Notes under the pieces: generated by a model
Told to the model about the DNA's origin: nothing
Database searches by the model: none
The model's input: the letters and a program-made list of their open reading frames with translations, nothing else
NCBI GenBank assembly: GCA_003452395.1
Contig: DMOI01000047.1
Span: 55,449 to 70,950, forward strand
Direction of reading: 5' to 3'
DNA: 15,502 nt
Source of the DNA: Clostridiales bacterium
Lineage (GTDB): Bacteria; Bacillota; Clostridia; Lachnospirales; UBA12420
Part shown: positions 14,149 through 15,502 of the stretch, in pieces
How positions within the stretch are numbered: the first letter of the stretch is position 1
How the letters are laid out: every line of letters begins with the position of its first letter
Made by a program: the position numbers and the translations under genes

Positions 14149-15465
14149 TCACATATCTATCAATTTATCCATATAATCAACCATGAATAATGGTATATTT
14201 ATTAGATTTCCGTCTTTTTTTAGGTTCTTTAATGAAAATCTTAGTCTTACTTTTGTTTCTCTTTCATACTTTTCACTATACAAAGACAAACTTCTACTAG
14301 TAACATTTTCATCCGACTTCACTTCTATAGGGATTATATCATTACCTCTTTGTATAATATAATCTACCTCTGCTCTACCGTCTGATGTCCAGTATCTTGG
14401 TGTGGCCTCGTACTTATTTACAAGTCCCTGTAGTACAAAATTTTCAGTTATAGCCCCTTTGAACTCTGTAAATAGTCTGTTTCCTTCATTAAATGCCACT
14501 GGATCAAGTAATGAAAGTCTTCGGAGTAATCCTATGTCAACCATATACAATTTGAAGGCAGTTAAATCATCGTATGCCGATATAGGTAGTCCAGGCTTCG
14601 TCAATCTAAATATTTTATGCACCATACCTGCATCTTTAAGCCAAGTCAGGGCATCCTCATATTCCCTTGCCCTTGCACCATCCTTTACTGCACTATATAT
14701 AAACTTCTTGTTTTCTCTTGCTAGCTGTGATGGTATGGATGACCATATAAGATTCAGCTTTGGTATGTCTTTAGTTTCTGAGTGTTTCGCAAAGTCTCTC
14801 TCATATGACTCTAATATGTTTTTTAAAACAGTTTGAACACGTGATACATCCTTTTTTTCTGCCCAAGCTCTAACGGACTCAGGCATACCCCCTGTTATGA
14901 AATACATTTTTAGTTTTTCACTTAATGGATTAAAAAATATTTCTGGTATATGCTCTATTTTATCAATACTTTTCATGTATTCAACAAGCTTACTATCTCC
15001 ACTAGCAAGCAAAAACTCAGTGAATGTCATGGGGTATATAGTTAAAAATTCAACCTTTCCAACTGGAAATGAAGCTGGTTTTGAAAGAGTTATACCAAGA
15101 AGCGAACCCGCGCAAGCGATATGGTATCCTTGTGCATTTTCTTCAAAATATTTAAGGGTATTTAATGCTTTGTTACATTCTTGTATTTCATCAAAAATTA
15201 TTAGCGTACTTCCTTTATCTATAGGCATACCATTCACCATTGTAAGATTTTCAAGTATTCTTTTAACATCCTTTGTAGTTTCAAATAAACCTTTTAGTTC
15301 TTCATTTTCATCAAAGTTAAAATATGCTACGTTTTTATAGTATCTTTTGCCAAATTCCTTTAGTATCCAAGTCTTTCCTACTTGTCTGACGCCCTTTAAG
15401 ATAAGGGGCTTTCTATATTCTGAGTTTTTCCACTCAATTAATTCATTTAATATCAATCTTTCCAT
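14149..15465 (-). CDS. AAA_14/DUF4143 ATPase
   Basis: A 438-aa protein of the AAA_14 plus DUF4143 type, widespread in bacteria and archaea with little known function. Walker A is LKGVRQVGKTW (about 23-33) and Walker B is LIIFDEIQEC (about 88-97), followed by an AGSLLG sensor-like strand (about 119-124) and the typical YPMTFTEFLLASG motif. The C-terminal DUF4143 region contains GAITENFVLQGL and ends in a restriction-endonuclease-like core, WTSDGRAEVDYII ... IPIEVKS, with a nuclease-type E-x-D/ExK pattern. Length is normal and the frame intact. The start ATG has GAGGTG 5 nt upstream. The gene ends at its own terminator, so it is a neighbour, not a member, of the cas operon. Its promoter appears to lie outside the window. 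Confidence 0.93.
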   Translation of the reverse strand: MERLILNELIEWKNSEYRKPLILKGVRQVGKTWILKEFGKRYYKNVAYFNFDENEELKGLFETTKDVKRILENLTMVNGMPIDKGSTLIIFDEIQECNKALNTLKYFEENAQGYHIACAGSLLGITLSKPASFPVGKVEFLTIYPMTFTEFLLASGDSKLVEYMKSIDKIEHIPEIFFNPLSEKLKMYFITGGMPESVRAWAEKKDVSRVQTVLKNILESYERDFAKHSETKDIPKLNLIWSSIPSQLARENKKFIYSAVKDGARAREYEDALTWLKDAGMVHKIFRLTKPGLPISAYDDLTAFKLYMVDIGLLRRLSLLDPVAFNEGNRLFTEFKGAITENFVLQGLVNKYEATPRYWTSDGRAEVDYIIQRGNDIIPIEVKSDENVTSRSLSLYSEKYERETKVRLRFSLKNLKKDGNLINIPLFMVDYMDKLIDM

Positions 15466-15502
15466 CGTATCACCTCACAATAATAAATGCATATTATGTG
15501 AT

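Noticed and set aside
14402..15340. Plus-strand open frames opposite the AAA_14 ATPase gene
   Set aside because: Shadows of a well-conserved minus-strand gene with intact Walker motifs; no start signals.
14149..15465. AAA_14/DUF4143 ATPase as an accessory CRISPR gene
   Set aside because: It has its own terminator, and the cas operon has its own promoter; the family is scattered widely in genomes without CRISPR links that I know of.

Overview
The window is AT-rich, and every convincing gene lies on the minus strand. Strong AGGAGG/GAGGTGA-type ribosome binding sites, TTG and GTG starts, a LysM protein, a superoxide-dismutase-like protein and a Clostridia-type CRISPR repeat point to a low-GC, probably spore-forming member of the Clostridia. 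This taxonomic assignment is inferred from sequence style, not from a marker gene.

Reading in the direction of transcription (right to left): (1) 14149-15465 encodes an AAA_14/DUF4143 ATPase that ends at a clear intrinsic terminator (14073-14116). (2) 13998-5889 is a complete eight-gene type I-B CRISPR-Cas operon (Cas8b1/Cst1, 'Tneap' flavour) in the order cas6-cas8b-cas7-cas5-cas3-cas4-cas1-cas2. It has a well-formed sigma-A-type promoter (TTGAAA-17-TATAAT), and its genes are tightly packed or overlapping. (3) 5765-5888 is the leader, followed by a CRISPR array (4674-5764) with 17 identical 30-nt repeats and 16 spacers of 35-38 nt. A decayed repeat remnant (4621-4646) lies beyond the leader-distal end. 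(4) 3137-4549 and 2064-2987 are two soluble proteins of unrecognised family (470 and 307 aa). Each has its own near-perfect sigma-A-type promoter. The 307-aa gene has an inverted repeat over its transcription start and a strong terminator. (5) 720-1787 encodes a membrane protein with a degenerate JAMM/MPN-like N-terminal domain and a C-terminal LysM. (6) 43-657 encodes an Fe/Mn-superoxide-dismutase-family protein.

The CRISPR part looks complete and probably functional. Cas1-Cas2-Cas4 would acquire spacers at the cas2-proximal leader. Cas6 would process the minus-strand precursor into crRNAs carrying the 8-nt tag ATGTAAAT. Cas8b/Cas7/Cas5 would form Cascade, and the HD-helicase Cas3 would degrade the target.

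The least explained parts are the two orphan proteins beyond the old end of the array, a 34-codon reading frame between the cas promoter and cas6, the nested inverted repeats in the leader with a promoter abutting the first repeat, and the pseudo-JAMM/TM/LysM protein. I see no mobile element, tRNA or rRNA, and no convincing plus-strand gene.
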